This document shows, in pieces, positions 43,516 to 55,129 of a stretch of DNA of 64,000 nt. The translations under genes were made by a program, and so were the position numbers. Origin of the DNA: Afipia sp. Lineage in GTDB: Bacteria > Pseudomonadota > Alphaproteobacteria > Rhizobiales > Xanthobacteraceae. Each line of letters starts with the position of its first letter. Position 1 is the first letter of the stretch. Below the pieces are notes generated by a model, which ran no database searches, was not told the origin of the DNA, and saw only the letters and a program-made list of their open reading frames with translations. Location of the stretch: assembly GCA_016201045.1 (NCBI GenBank), contig JACQDM010000008.1, positions 248,001 to 312,000 of the forward strand. Direction: 5' to 3'.

Positions 43516-44166
43516 CTAAGCCTCGCGCACGACTGTCTTGAGGTAATTGTACGCCTTGATGATTTCGATCAGACGGTCTTCGGTTGAGCGGTCGCCACCA
43601 TTCGCATCGGGGTGATGCTGCTTCACCAGCAATTTGTATTTTGCCTTCACCGTCTCGATCGTCGCGTCGGGGCCGAGGCCCATCACGATAAGCGCCTTTT
43701 TCTCGGCGTTGAAAACCTTGCGCGTCTCCGCCTTAGGCTTGGCGTTTTCGTCGTTACGCGGACGCCAGCGATTGCGCCCGTTCATTTCGTCAAACATTTT
43801 GAACGGGTCGAGTGCCGCGTCCATTTCAAGGTCAGCCGCTTTACCTTTTTTGCCGCCGTTTGCACCCATCTTCCAAGTAGGACGATGACCTGTCAGCGCG
43901 TCCTTCTGGTAATTCGCGACCGCGTCGGGAGCCATACCCTGAAAGAAATTATAACCCTGATTATATTCGCGGACATGATTGAGACAGAAGTGCCAATACT
44001 CACGTTCCTTGCCGCGCCCTTTCGGCGCTCGGTGCGCACCGCGGTTCTTGCAGCCGGGCGCTTCGCACATCACAGCTTCTTCTCGCGCAGCAGCCTGTTT
44101 CTTGGCGCTCACCTTGTTGGGCTTAATGCGGATGTTGTCGAAGAACTTGGATGAGTCGATTGCCAT
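43516..44166 (-). CDS. J-domain (DnaJ-like) protein
   Basis: A 216-residue protein whose J domain is at the C-terminus (about 150-212): ALIVMGLGPDATIETVKAKYKLL, then the HPD motif in VKQHHPDANGGDRSTEDRL. The N-terminal part holds a zinc-like cluster (CEAPGCKNRGAHRAP ... HFCLNHVREYNQGYNFF) typical of this alphaproteobacterial family. It probably recruits DnaK to specific clients. I use the ATG at 44166 rather than the GTG at 44178. It is divergent from bolA. Confidence 0.92.
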   Translation of the reverse strand: MAIDSSKFFDNIRIKPNKVSAKKQAAAREEAVMCEAPGCKNRGAHRAPKGRGKEREYWHFCLNHVREYNQGYNFFQGMAPDAVANYQKDALTGHRPTWKMGANGGKKGKAADLEMDAALDPFKMFDEMNGRNRWRPRNDENAKPKAETRKVFNAEKKALIVMGLGPDATIETVKAKYKLLVKQHHPDANGGDRSTEDRLIEIIKAYNYLKTVVREA

Positions 44167-44271
44167 GCTGACTGTCACAACGCCTAGCTGGAAGTTTCAA
44201 TTCTTGAACGTCAATTTTCAAGGTCGCGGACTATACATCGCCGCGCTGATGAATCGCAATAAAAACGATCA

Positions 44272-44299
44272 TTGACCTGAATGAATAACGCGCGATATT
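44272..44299 (+). promoter_or_regulatory. Candidate promoter of bolA
   Basis: TTGACC (44272-44277), a 16-bp spacer and GATATT (44294-44299). The predicted start near 44306 is only about three bases before the bolA ATG at 44309, implying a nearly leaderless transcript if real. Confidence 0.4.
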
Positions 44300-44308
44300 G
44301 CACGGAAC

Positions 44309-44614
44309 ATGTCCATGAACGATCAAATCAAAAAAAAGTTGACCGAAGCTTTCGTTCCCGAAAGCCTAGACGTTGTCGACGAATCTCATCTTCATGAAGG
44401 CCATGGAGGCTATCGGCCTGGCGGCCAGACGCACTTTAGAGTGTATATCGTAACGAAGGCCTTCGAAGGGAAGACCCGGATCGAACGCCACCGCATGATA
44501 AATTCGTTATTGGCTCCCGAGCTTGCTGGCTCGGTCCATGCGCTGGCGCTACATGCTTATGCGCCGGGCGAAAGCAGTGCGCGGCCCGCACCAACAAAGG
44601 CCTGCAATCACTAG
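44309..44614 (+). CDS. bolA: BolA family protein
   Basis: A 101-residue BolA-fold protein with the class signature VVDESHLHEGHGGYRPGGQTHFRVYIV (in two parts, with HLHEGH) and ERHRMINSLLAPEL. Members bind [2Fe-2S] clusters together with monothiol glutaredoxins, and act in iron homeostasis and cell morphology. The ATG at 44309 has no visible Shine-Dalgarno, consistent with the short leader predicted from the upstream promoter. It is divergent from the J-domain gene and converges with the CorC-type gene. Confidence 0.95.
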   Translation: MSMNDQIKKKLTEAFVPESLDVVDESHLHEGHGGYRPGGQTHFRVYIVTKAFEGKTRIERHRMINSLLAPELAGSVHALALHAYAPGESSARPAPTKACNH

Positions 44615-44621
44615 CCGCTAG

Positions 44622-45926
44622 CTAGAACGAAGTACCTGCCCTCGGCTTCTTTTCAGGCGTCTCCGCCTCGCGCGGCAGCGGGACGATGCGCAATGCCGTA
44701 ATGCGATTGCGCTCGCGCCTTAGCACGCGAAATCGAAATCCGTGGAATGTGAAGCTCTGGCCGCGATCTGGAATTGACCGTGCTTCGTGTATCACTAGAC
44801 CCGCAATCGTCGTCGCATTCTCATCGGGCAGATGCCAGTCCATCGCACGATTGAGATCCCGAATCGGCACGGAGCCGTCGACGACGACAGAACCGTCCGG
44901 CTGAGCGCGCACGCCGGCTACTTCGATATCGTGTTCGTCGGAAATATCGCCGACAATTTCTTCCAAAATATCTTCAAGCGTCACCATGCCTTCAACTTCA
45001 CCGTACTCATCGACGACGAGCGCGAAATGAGTCTTGCGGCGGCGGAACGCCTTAAGCTGCTCGGACAGCGGCCGCAAATCCGGCACGAACCACGGGGGCA
45101 GCGCGATCGAACCGACGTCAATCTTCGATATGTCACCATCCGCGAAACGGATTGCGCGGAGCAAATCCTTGGCATGAAGCACGCCCACAATATTTTCTGG
45201 CTTGTCGCGCCAAAGCGGAATGCGCGTGTATTCCGTCGCAAGCACTTCGCGTACAAGTTCCTCTGCCGGAAGATCGGCATTGATCATCACCATCTCAGTG
45301 CGATGAACCATAACATCCGAAACTTGTAAATCTTTCAGATCCAGCAAGCCACCGAGCATATCGCGGTCGCTCTTTTCGACGCCACCTTCGTGATGGATCA
45401 ACTCAACCGCGCCGCGCAAGCGCTCGGTTGGCGACAGTATCGGTTGGTTGGCACCGATAGGAATGCGCAAGAGTGTGAGCAGTCCCCGGATAATGACCTC
45501 AATCATATTCAATAGCGGGCTGAGAAGCAGAACAAGGAACTTCATCGGCCGCGCAACGATGAGAGAGAACCGATCCGGCGCGTTGATTGCGACTGTCTTC
45601 GGCAGCACTTCAGCGAAAATCACGACCAGCACCGTCATCACGGCGGTCGCGTAGAGCACGCCGACCTCACCGAACCATGCAGTGAACAATCCCGTCGCCA
45701 ACGCGGACGCACCGATGTTGGCAATGTTGTTGCCGAGCAAGAGCGCACCGATCATGCGCTCGCGGGCGTCAAGCAGATACGCGACGACGCCAGCCTGCTT
45801 GCTACCTTGCTTTTCAAGCCGCAGCATGCTTGCACGCGACGACGCTGTGAGCGCCGTCTCACTTGCAGAGAAAAACGCTGACACGAAAAGACAGGCGAGG
45901 ACGATTGCTAAGTCGAACCAGTGCAT
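44622..45926 (-). CDS. HlyC/CorC family transporter (CNNM, CBS domains)
   Basis: A 434-residue membrane protein. The N-terminal DUF21/CNNM domain has three or four hydrophobic segments (FFSASETALTASSRASMLRLE, LLLGNNIANIGASALAT); two CBS domains follow (about 200-320: SDVMVHRTEMVMI, FALVVDEYGEVEGMVTLEDILEEIVGDI in parts), then a CorC_HlyC domain. The family exports or exchanges magnesium/cobalt, though some were first named hemolysins. It ends the aroK-aroB unit, six bases after the aroB stop. Confidence 0.93.
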   Translation of the reverse strand: MHWFDLAIVLACLFVSAFFSASETALTASSRASMLRLEKQGSKQAGVVAYLLDARERMIGALLLGNNIANIGASALATGLFTAWFGEVGVLYATAVMTVLVVIFAEVLPKTVAINAPDRFSLIVARPMKFLVLLLSPLLNMIEVIIRGLLTLLRIPIGANQPILSPTERLRGAVELIHHEGGVEKSDRDMLGGLLDLKDLQVSDVMVHRTEMVMINADLPAEELVREVLATEYTRIPLWRDKPENIVGVLHAKDLLRAIRFADGDISKIDVGSIALPPWFVPDLRPLSEQLKAFRRRKTHFALVVDEYGEVEGMVTLEDILEEIVGDISDEHDIEVAGVRAQPDGSVVVDGSVPIRDLNRAMDWHLPDENATTIAGLVIHEARSIPDRGQSFTFHGFRFRVLRRERNRITALRIVPLPREAETPEKKPRAGTSF

Positions 45927-45932
45927 GACGAT

Positions 45933-47087
45933 CTATCGGCCAGGTTGCTGCGAGAGTTTCTCGGCGATGAAATTGCGCACTCTCGGCGCATCGACGTCGT
46001 TAGCGATGACGGCCTTTCCGATCTTCTCGAGCAAAATAAACGTCAGGCGTCCGCGCTTCACTTTCTTGTCCTGCGCCATCAGAGCCATCAATGCGTCCGC
46101 ATCGGCGAGACCCTCTTGCCGGAAGCCCGCAATGTCCTGCATTCGCGTCGGCAAGCCAACTGAGGCCAAGTGACGCTTCACACGTTCAGCGTCAGATGGA
46201 GCAATCATGTTCAGATGTGCGGAGAATTCCGCCGCCAGCACCATACCAATCGACACGCCCTCGCCGTGGAACAAACGATCCGAGAATCCGGTCGCGGCTT
46301 CCAGCGCGTGCCCGAAAGTATGACCGAGATTGAGAAGTGCGCGCTCGCCGGTCTCTCGTTCATCGCGCGATACAATCGCGGCCTTCGCGCGGCAGCTCGT
46401 TGCGATGGCATGTTCGCGGGCAGCGCTGCCAGAAAATACCCCTGCGTGATTGCTTTCCAACCATGTGAAAAAAGCCTCATCGCCAAGCAGGCCATATTTG
46501 GCAACTTCGGCATAGCCAGCACGGAACTGCCTGGGCGACAATGTGTCGAGGACGGAAGTGTCTGCAACGACAAGGATCGGCTGATGGAATGCGCCAACCA
46601 GATTCTTGCCATGCGGCGAATTTATTCCAGTCTTGCCGCCGACCGAGGAATCCACTTGCGCCAGCAGCGACGTCGGTACCTGCACGAAATCGACGCCGCG
46701 TCGCACGATGGCGGCGGCGAATCCTGCAAGATCCCCGATCACGCCGCCGCCCAATGCAATCACAAGATCATTGCGCTCGATCTTCGCAGCGATCAGCGCT
46801 TCGCAAACCTCTTCGAGCACAGCGTAGCTCTTCGAAGACTCCCCTTCGCCGACGACAATACGCGAAGATTCGATGCCGGCGCCTTTCAGCGCTGCCTCTG
46901 CTTTCTCAAGCCAATGCATCGCAACAGTCGCATCCGTGACGATGGCGATCCGCGCGCCGGGGCGCATCGCCTTGATGCGCTCGCCCAATGAACCGAGCAC
47001 ATCGCGGCCGATCACGATGTCATAGGCGCGAGCACCCAACGCAACATCGAGGACAACCGGATTGGAATTCTTGATAGGAGCCGTCAT
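45933..47087 (-). CDS. aroB: 3-dehydroquinate synthase
   Basis: A 384-residue NAD- and zinc-dependent enzyme, second step of the shikimate pathway: DAHP to 3-dehydroquinate. The segments VVGEGESSKSYAVLEEVCEAL, IALGGGVIGDLAGFAAAI, GKTGINSPHGKNLVGAFHQP and the metal-site helix LNLGHTFGHALE (His ligands) are present. Its start overlaps the aroK stop by four bases, so aroK-aroB is a coupled pair, conserved in many bacteria. Confidence 0.97.
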   Translation of the reverse strand: MTAPIKNSNPVVLDVALGARAYDIVIGRDVLGSLGERIKAMRPGARIAIVTDATVAMHWLEKAEAALKGAGIESSRIVVGEGESSKSYAVLEEVCEALIAAKIERNDLVIALGGGVIGDLAGFAAAIVRRGVDFVQVPTSLLAQVDSSVGGKTGINSPHGKNLVGAFHQPILVVADTSVLDTLSPRQFRAGYAEVAKYGLLGDEAFFTWLESNHAGVFSGSAAREHAIATSCRAKAAIVSRDERETGERALLNLGHTFGHALEAATGFSDRLFHGEGVSIGMVLAAEFSAHLNMIAPSDAERVKRHLASVGLPTRMQDIAGFRQEGLADADALMALMAQDKKVKRGRLTFILLEKIGKAVIANDVDAPRVRNFIAEKLSQQPGR

Positions 47088-47683
47088 TTAGACGCGCCCG
47101 TCTTAAGGTAAGCGTGCAACGCGTCGATGCATTCATCGACGATTTTTTCATGCACCACATCGCGGGATGCGATCGTAAGGTCCGCGAGACGGTAGATAGG
47201 ACTGCGTTCAGCAATCAACTTCTCAATCGTCGCTGCAGGATCGACGGTTTGCAGTAACGGCCGGTCGGCGCGGCGCTTGACGCGGCGCAAAATCACATCA
47301 CCCTCGACATCGAGCCAGATCGAGATACCCTTATCGCGAATACGGTTGCGGGTTTCCTCGCGCATGAACGCGCCTCCACCCGTCGCAAGCACGCTCGGTC
47401 CGCCGTCAAGCAAGCGCGCAATCACACGCGCCTCACCGTCCCGAAAATACGGCTCGCCGTGAACGGAAAAAATTTCCGAAATCGCCATGCCGGCGTGCGC
47501 GGCTTCAATCTCGTGATCGGCATCGAGAAACGCAATATGCAGCCGCGTCGCCAGCCTGCGACCGATGGTCGATTTGCCGGCACCCATCATGCCGACAAGC
47601 ACGATGCTGCGCGCGCCGAGGGCGGCGACAATGGCGGCCTCCTGACTGGAGGCATGCTGGTGCTTGGCGGCGATTTCGGTCAT
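47084..47683 (-). CDS. aroK: Shikimate kinase
   Basis: A 199-residue kinase that phosphorylates shikimate. Walker A is GMMGAGKSTIGRRLA, the shikimate-binding motif is LDADHEIE, and FATGGGAFM-like LATGGGAFMREETR marks the substrate lid region. The N-terminal 30 residues (TEIAAKHQHASSQEA) extend the family core. A TATAAG element lies about 15 bases upstream of the start in an AT-rich strip, but without a clear -35. Confidence 0.97.
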   Translation of the reverse strand: MTEIAAKHQHASSQEAAIVAALGARSIVLVGMMGAGKSTIGRRLATRLHIAFLDADHEIEAAHAGMAISEIFSVHGEPYFRDGEARVIARLLDGGPSVLATGGGAFMREETRNRIRDKGISIWLDVEGDVILRRVKRRADRPLLQTVDPAATIEKLIAERSPIYRLADLTIASRDVVHEKIVDECIDALHAYLKTGASK

Positions 47684-47837
47684 TGGCCCTTATACTACTG
47701 CCTCCGATCAACCCGCTAGACTCTCTTGCCGAAACGGCGCGAACATGTTGATTCATTAGGTGGAATACCGCACGGTCCTTGACCGCAATTTATTGGTTAA
47801 TACGTCCGGCACGAACCACCGCGTAAGGCCCAAACTG

Positions 47838-47984
47838 ATGCCCAGCCTGTTTCGCTTCTTGACTGTCGTCGCGATCATCGGCGGCCTAATCTATGGGGGT
47901 ATCTACGCGCTCGCGAACTTCGTCAATCCGAAGCCGCGCGAAATGACGGTGAGTGTGCCTCCCGACAAGTTCTACAAGAAGTGA
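47838..47984 (+). CDS. Small single-pass membrane protein
   Basis: A 48-residue protein with one membrane helix (FLTVVAIIGGLIYGGIYALANFV) and the polar tail NPKPREMTVSVPPDKFYKK. AAGGCC lies upstream of the ATG at 47838. It is 13 bases before xerD and probably translated from the same message. In related genomes this position often carries an annotated small hypothetical protein (sometimes misnamed histidine kinase), which supports its being a real gene. Function unknown. Confidence 0.65.
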   Translation: MPSLFRFLTVVAIIGGLIYGGIYALANFVNPKPREMTVSVPPDKFYKK

Positions 47985-47997
47985 CCGAGCCGACAGC

Positions 47998-48954
47998 ATG
48001 GCGCGCGACAAAGCATCCGACGCCAGATTAATTGAGCTTTTCCTCGATATGCTGGCTGCCGAACAGGGAGCCGGCGAAAATACGCTGCAGGCCTATCGCG
48101 GCGATCTCGAAGACCTTGCCCGATTTCTGTCACGCTCGAACACGGCCTTTGTCGACGCGACCACTCAGAGCCTGCGGGACCATCTCGCCGATCTTGAGAC
48201 GCGCGGCTTCAAGTCCTCAAGCGTCGCGCGCAGAATTTCCTCAATGCGACATCTGTTTCGTTTTCTGCTTAACGAACATAAGCGCGGCGATGACCCTGCG
48301 GCGATTCTCAGCGGCCCAAAACGCGGCAAACCGTTACCGAAAGTACTTTCAATTGCAGACGTCGATCGTCTACTGACGCTGGCGAAGACGCAATCGGACG
48401 ACCCCAAGCAATCGCCTTTACAGAAAGTTCGTGCGACTCGTCTGCATTGTCTTCTGGAAATTCTCTACGCCACCGGAATGCGGGTCTCCGAACTTGTTGC
48501 GCTTCCGCTGTCGTCCGCACGACGTGACGCACGGATGATCTTCGTGCGCGGTAAAGGCAACAAGGAACGGTTTGTCCCGCTGAACGAAAAGTCGAAACAG
48601 GCGATGGCAGATTATCTCACAACACTCGACGCCAACGCGAAAGAGAAGAGCAAATCTCTGCAAGCGAAGTGGCTATTTCCGTCATCCGGCGAAAGTGGGC
48701 ATCTGACGCGGCAGCATTTCGCACGCGATTTGAAAGAATTGGCTGAGGCAGCCGGAATCGCTCCGCGATCGATCAGTCCGCATGTTCTGCGACATGCCTT
48801 CGCATCGCACCTGCTTCAAAACGGCGCGGACCTCCGCGTCGTGCAGACGCTGCTTGGTCATACCGACATCTCGACTACACAAATTTACACGCATGTCGTG
48901 GAAGAACGGTTGAAGAGCCTGGTTCGCGATCTGCATCCGCTGGCCGACAAATGA
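47998..48954 (+). CDS. xerD: Site-specific tyrosine recombinase XerD
   Basis: A 318-residue recombinase for chromosome dimer resolution at dif, with XerC and FtsK. The catalytic set is complete: Arg162 (GMRVSEL), Lys186 (RGKGNKER), His262 and Arg265 (HVLRHAFASH), His288 (GHTDISTT) and Tyr297 (IYTHV). The N-terminal core-binding domain spans about residues 8-95. The ATG at 47998 is preferred to the upstream opening at 47953, which overlaps the small gene. Confidence 0.96.
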   Translation: MARDKASDARLIELFLDMLAAEQGAGENTLQAYRGDLEDLARFLSRSNTAFVDATTQSLRDHLADLETRGFKSSSVARRISSMRHLFRFLLNEHKRGDDPAAILSGPKRGKPLPKVLSIADVDRLLTLAKTQSDDPKQSPLQKVRATRLHCLLEILYATGMRVSELVALPLSSARRDARMIFVRGKGNKERFVPLNEKSKQAMADYLTTLDANAKEKSKSLQAKWLFPSSGESGHLTRQHFARDLKELAEAAGIAPRSISPHVLRHAFASHLLQNGADLRVVQTLLGHTDISTTQIYTHVVEERLKSLVRDLHPLADK

Positions 48955-49087
48955 GAGCTCTGAAACCCTTTAATGGAGGGGTTTCACCGCCTGCGCTTGA
49001 CTCAAAGCGTCTTCTTGACTTGAAAGGCCATATTGGACCGTTTCATCCGCTCTTCGCATGAAGCGCGTGAACCATTATATGAGTGCC

Positions 49088-50050
49088 ATGCCGGATTCGA
49101 TGCGAAGCTATCTCGACTTTGAAAAGCCTATCGCCGAGCTTGATTCCAAGGTCGATGAATTGCGCGCGCTTGCCGCGACTGGCAGCGACATCGGCGAAGA
49201 AGTTTCGCGCATCGAAGACAAGGCGATGACCGCGCTCGATGAACTCTATGCCAATCTGACGCCTTGGCAGAAAACGCAGGTAGCGCGTCACCCGATGCGT
49301 CCGCATTGCGTCGATTACATCAAGGGCCTCATCACCGACTTTACGCCGCTTGCAGGCGACAGGAAGTTTGGGGACGACGAGGCACTTATCGGCGGCTTCG
49401 GTCGCTTCCGCGGCGAGAGCGTCTGCGTGATAGGTCAGGAAAAAGGGTCGACCACCGAAACACGCCTCAAGCACAATTTCGGGATGGCGAAGCCCGAAGG
49501 TTATCGCAAAGCAGTTCGCCTGATGGAGATGGCGGACCGTTTCCAGATTCCGGTGCTGTCGCTAGTCGACACGGCAGGCGCATATCCCGGCATCGGCGCA
49601 GAGGAACGCGGCCAGGCCGAAGCCATCGCGCGCTCGACCGACGCGTGTCTCAATCTGAAAGTGGCGAATGTTGCGGTGATCATCGGCGAAGGCGGCTCCG
49701 GCGGTGCTATCGCCATCGCCACAGCAAACCGCGTGCTGATGCTTGAGCACGCCGTCTACAGCGTGATCTCGCCTGAAGGTGCAGCCTCGATCCTGTGGCG
49801 CGACGCAGCGAAAGCACAAGAAGCGGCAACCAATCTCAAAATCACCGCGCAGGATCTTATGCGCTTCGGCGTTGTCGATTCCATTCTGAAGGAACCTTCC
49901 GGCGGCGCGCACCGCGATCCCGAAGGCATGATTGCAAGCACCGGCAATGCTGTCGCTCAGGCGTTCAACGATCTGCGTAGGCTGGACCCCATCGCAATTC
50001 GCAATCAACGCCGTCAGAAATTTCTCGATATCGGCCGCAAACTCGGCTGA
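49088..50050 (+). CDS. accA: Acetyl-CoA carboxylase carboxyltransferase subunit alpha
   Basis: A 320-residue subunit that with AccD transfers CO2 from biotin to acetyl-CoA, first step of fatty-acid synthesis. Signatures are [56 protein letters not shown] (in parts) and [17 protein letters not shown] choose the ATG at 49088 ([11 protein letters not shown]), which matches the usual N-terminus of relatives; earlier ATGs at 49079 and 49058 are possible and no strong Shine-Dalgarno decides. Confidence 0.96.
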   Translation: MPDSMRSYLDFEKPIAELDSKVDELRALAATGSDIGEEVSRIEDKAMTALDELYANLTPWQKTQVARHPMRPHCVDYIKGLITDFTPLAGDRKFGDDEALIGGFGRFRGESVCVIGQEKGSTTETRLKHNFGMAKPEGYRKAVRLMEMADRFQIPVLSLVDTAGAYPGIGAEERGQAEAIARSTDACLNLKVANVAVIIGEGGSGGAIAIATANRVLMLEHAVYSVISPEGAASILWRDAAKAQEAATNLKITAQDLMRFGVVDSILKEPSGGAHRDPEGMIASTGNAVAQAFNDLRRLDPIAIRNQRRQKFLDIGRKLG

Positions 50051-50360
50051 CGTTCCGGGAGCCGCGAACGCGAAATTTTCGTATCGGCATCGGGTGACGC
50101 GCGCGCGGCGCGTAGATGTGCTGCGCAGGTTCCCGAAATTACATCATGGCTTTTTCTCGGCAGCATCTGCATGCCGTTGGTTTGAAAGCAAAATCCGGCT
50201 TTACAGCACGTTCACCAACAACTGCGTCAGTGCCTTTGCGAGAGGGCGTTTTGGTTGCGACCGACCCCCCTTAAGGATAATAATTGCTCAATCGTTTGAA
50301 GCCACTAAGCGTTAAAAATAATCGGAGCTTGGGGTTGCCCATCTGCCGTGGAGTTTCGCG
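50051..50360. other. Intergenic region between accA and the L,D-transpeptidase gene
   Basis: A 310-base gap with no convincing gene. A weak promoter-like pair is seen near its end, TTGCGA (50255-50260) and an AT-rich -10 zone around GATAAT (50276-50281), spacing 15-17 bases depending on the hexamer used. Confidence 0.35.
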
Positions 50361-51938
50361 TTGATCGGCCGGGCGCATATGCGCGCGATGGCGACGTCGG
50401 CTGCGCTTGCGGCCGGCGTTCTACTGGCTGGATGCAACGCCGAACAGATGGGGATGGTCGGCGAGAAAGCGACGCGGCCGATCCCCGACAAGCTGCTGGC
50501 GGAGATTGAAGCCAAGAATATGGACAAGGGATCGCCGATGCTGGTCCGTTTGTTCAAACAGGAATCCGAACTCGAAGTCTGGAAGCAGGACCGCACTGGT
50601 CGCTACGCGCTGCTAAAAACCTATCCGATCTGCCGCTGGTCCGGCGATCTCGGACCGAAGGTGAAGGAAGGCGACCGTCAGGCACCGGAAGGTTTCTATT
50701 CGATCGGTCCCGGACAGATGAATCCAAACTCTGGGTACTATCTGTCGTTCAATACCGGCTTCCCTAACGCTTACGATCGCGCATGGAACCGCTCGGGCTC
50801 GCAGTTGATGGTGCATGGCGACTGCTCATCGCGCGGCTGTTACGCGATGACCGACGAACAAATTTCCGAAATCTACTCGCTCGCGCGCGAGTCCTTTTTC
50901 GGCGGCTCAACTTCGTTTCAGTTTCAGGCCTATCCGTTCCGTATGACGGCGGAGAACTTCGCGCGTCATCGCAACAATCCGAACATGGCGTTCTGGAAGA
51001 TGATCAAGCAAGGCAACGATGCCTTCGAGGTCACCAAGCAGGATGTGAAGGTCAGCTTCTGCGAGAAGAAGTATGTGTTCGATGCCGAGCGTGCGCCCGG
51101 CGCAACACGTGATCCTGTCTTCAATGCTTCCGCCAAATGTCCGGCCTATTCAGTGCCGGAAGATGTTGCCCAGGCCATTCAGGAAAAGCAGCGGGCTGAC
51201 GAACTGAAAACAGCGCAGCTTGTGACGCGAGGTACGCCGATTGCCCGCGCACGAACCGGCATCGATGGCGGCATGCACCCGGTATTCGCTTCGAAACTTC
51301 CGGACGGCGATGCCGCGATCGACAAAGATGTGACGGACTATACGGTTTCCGCCAACTCATCGGCGCCGGGTACAGTACCGGGCTATGCAACGCTGCCGCT
51401 TCCAAAAGCGTCTTCGGACGCACCGGCGACTGCCGTCGCGTCGTCGAACTCCAACGCGCCGATCGCCGGTGCGACAACGCCTACCTCGCGTGCAGTCCTC
51501 GCGAATGCGAATGCCAGCGCGAGCGCATCCGACACAGCGCCTCAATCGGGCGGTTTTTTCAGCAAGCTGAAAGAATCGATGGGTTTCCGGACTGCCGAGG
51601 CGAAGCCGGCCGAAACGCCGGACTCTGCAAAGCCTGAGGCCAAGTCGCCGGCACACAAGCCGAAAGTGGAGGCAAAAACTGCGAGCGGAAAATCGACCGT
51701 CGAGAAATCGACCGACTCTGCGCAGACAAAAGCGGCCGAAGAAAAAGCTGCTCCCACGCGTGTCATTGCCCTCGATGGAAAGAAAAGCCAGACACAGGCC
51801 AAGAGCGACGATGGCAGCGTCTTCCCGCAGCCGGTTGCACCTCCTGCGCCGACGACAGCATCTGCACAACCTGCGCTCAGCGGTTCCGCACCGACTGTTT
51901 CTGGAAATTCATTTGATAGCCGCTGGTCATTGCGCTAA
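50361..51938 (+). CDS. L,D-transpeptidase lipoprotein with low-complexity tail
   Basis: A 525-residue envelope protein. A lipobox (LLAGC, Cys25) marks a lipoprotein. The YkuD domain (about 60-270) has the catalytic HGDCSSRGC motif: His152 and the nucleophile Cys160. Such enzymes form 3-3 peptidoglycan cross-links or attach proteins to the wall; family members also act as endopeptidases. The last 230 residues are Ala/Ser/Lys/Thr-rich and repetitive (ANASASASDTAP, KPEAKSPAHKPKVEAK), a likely periplasm-spanning linker. TTG start at 50361 has GGAG seven bases upstream; ATGs at 50379 and 50388 are alternatives. Confidence 0.88.
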   Translation: MIGRAHMRAMATSAALAAGVLLAGCNAEQMGMVGEKATRPIPDKLLAEIEAKNMDKGSPMLVRLFKQESELEVWKQDRTGRYALLKTYPICRWSGDLGPKVKEGDRQAPEGFYSIGPGQMNPNSGYYLSFNTGFPNAYDRAWNRSGSQLMVHGDCSSRGCYAMTDEQISEIYSLARESFFGGSTSFQFQAYPFRMTAENFARHRNNPNMAFWKMIKQGNDAFEVTKQDVKVSFCEKKYVFDAERAPGATRDPVFNASAKCPAYSVPEDVAQAIQEKQRADELKTAQLVTRGTPIARARTGIDGGMHPVFASKLPDGDAAIDKDVTDYTVSANSSAPGTVPGYATLPLPKASSDAPATAVASSNSNAPIAGATTPTSRAVLANANASASASDTAPQSGGFFSKLKESMGFRTAEAKPAETPDSAKPEAKSPAHKPKVEAKTASGKSTVEKSTDSAQTKAAEEKAAPTRVIALDGKKSQTQAKSDDGSVFPQPVAPPAPTTASAQPALSGSAPTVSGNSFDSRWSLR

Positions 51939-51956
51939 CCGCGTCGCCTATCTTCA

Positions 51957-51985
51957 AAAAAGCCGGTCATTTCGACCGGCTTTTT
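51957..51985. terminator. Bidirectional intrinsic terminator
   Basis: AAAAAGCCGGTC... with arms GCCGGTC (51962-51968) and GACCGGC (51974-51980), loop ATTTC, flanked by A5 and T5. It can end both the L,D-transpeptidase and the secA transcripts. Confidence 0.92.
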
Positions 51986-52005
51986 CTTTGTCTATCGGAA
52001 ACGTC

Positions 52006-54837
<2,832 letters not shown>

Positions 54838-54979
54838 AGCAAAGTCCTGTCCTGCGTTCGGCTTTGCAGCCGCGTGTCAGTTACCGGCCACAGGGTTGAG
54901 AAAGGATCGAGAGCGGCGGCTGATGTCCGACCCAGCTGGAGCGTTAACGCGCTCCGAACGTTTGGCCGACCTTGCGTGA

Positions 54980-55008
54980 GAGATATGGCTGGCCCAAAGC
55001 CTTGTCAA
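54980..55008 (-). promoter_or_regulatory. Promoter of secA
   Basis: On the minus strand TTGACA (55008-55003), a 17-bp spacer and TATCTC (54985-54980). The predicted start is near 54973, about 135 bases before the secA start codon. A second TTGACA-like hexamer (CTTGACAGG) lies just upstream. Confidence 0.65.
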
Positions 55009-55129
55009 CGCACGGACCTGTCAAGGATTTCATGATTTTGGCGGCTTTTTCGCGTTGCTAATCGAGGGTGGTTGGGCGAGTGTCCCCGCCATTCAAAACG
55101 CCTCCGGCCTTGACCCAAAAGGACTATCC

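Noticed and set aside
47998-48954. Tyrosine recombinase as a phage or island integrase
   Set aside because: It is the chromosomal XerD type in a housekeeping context (aroK, accA), with XerD-like length and motifs.
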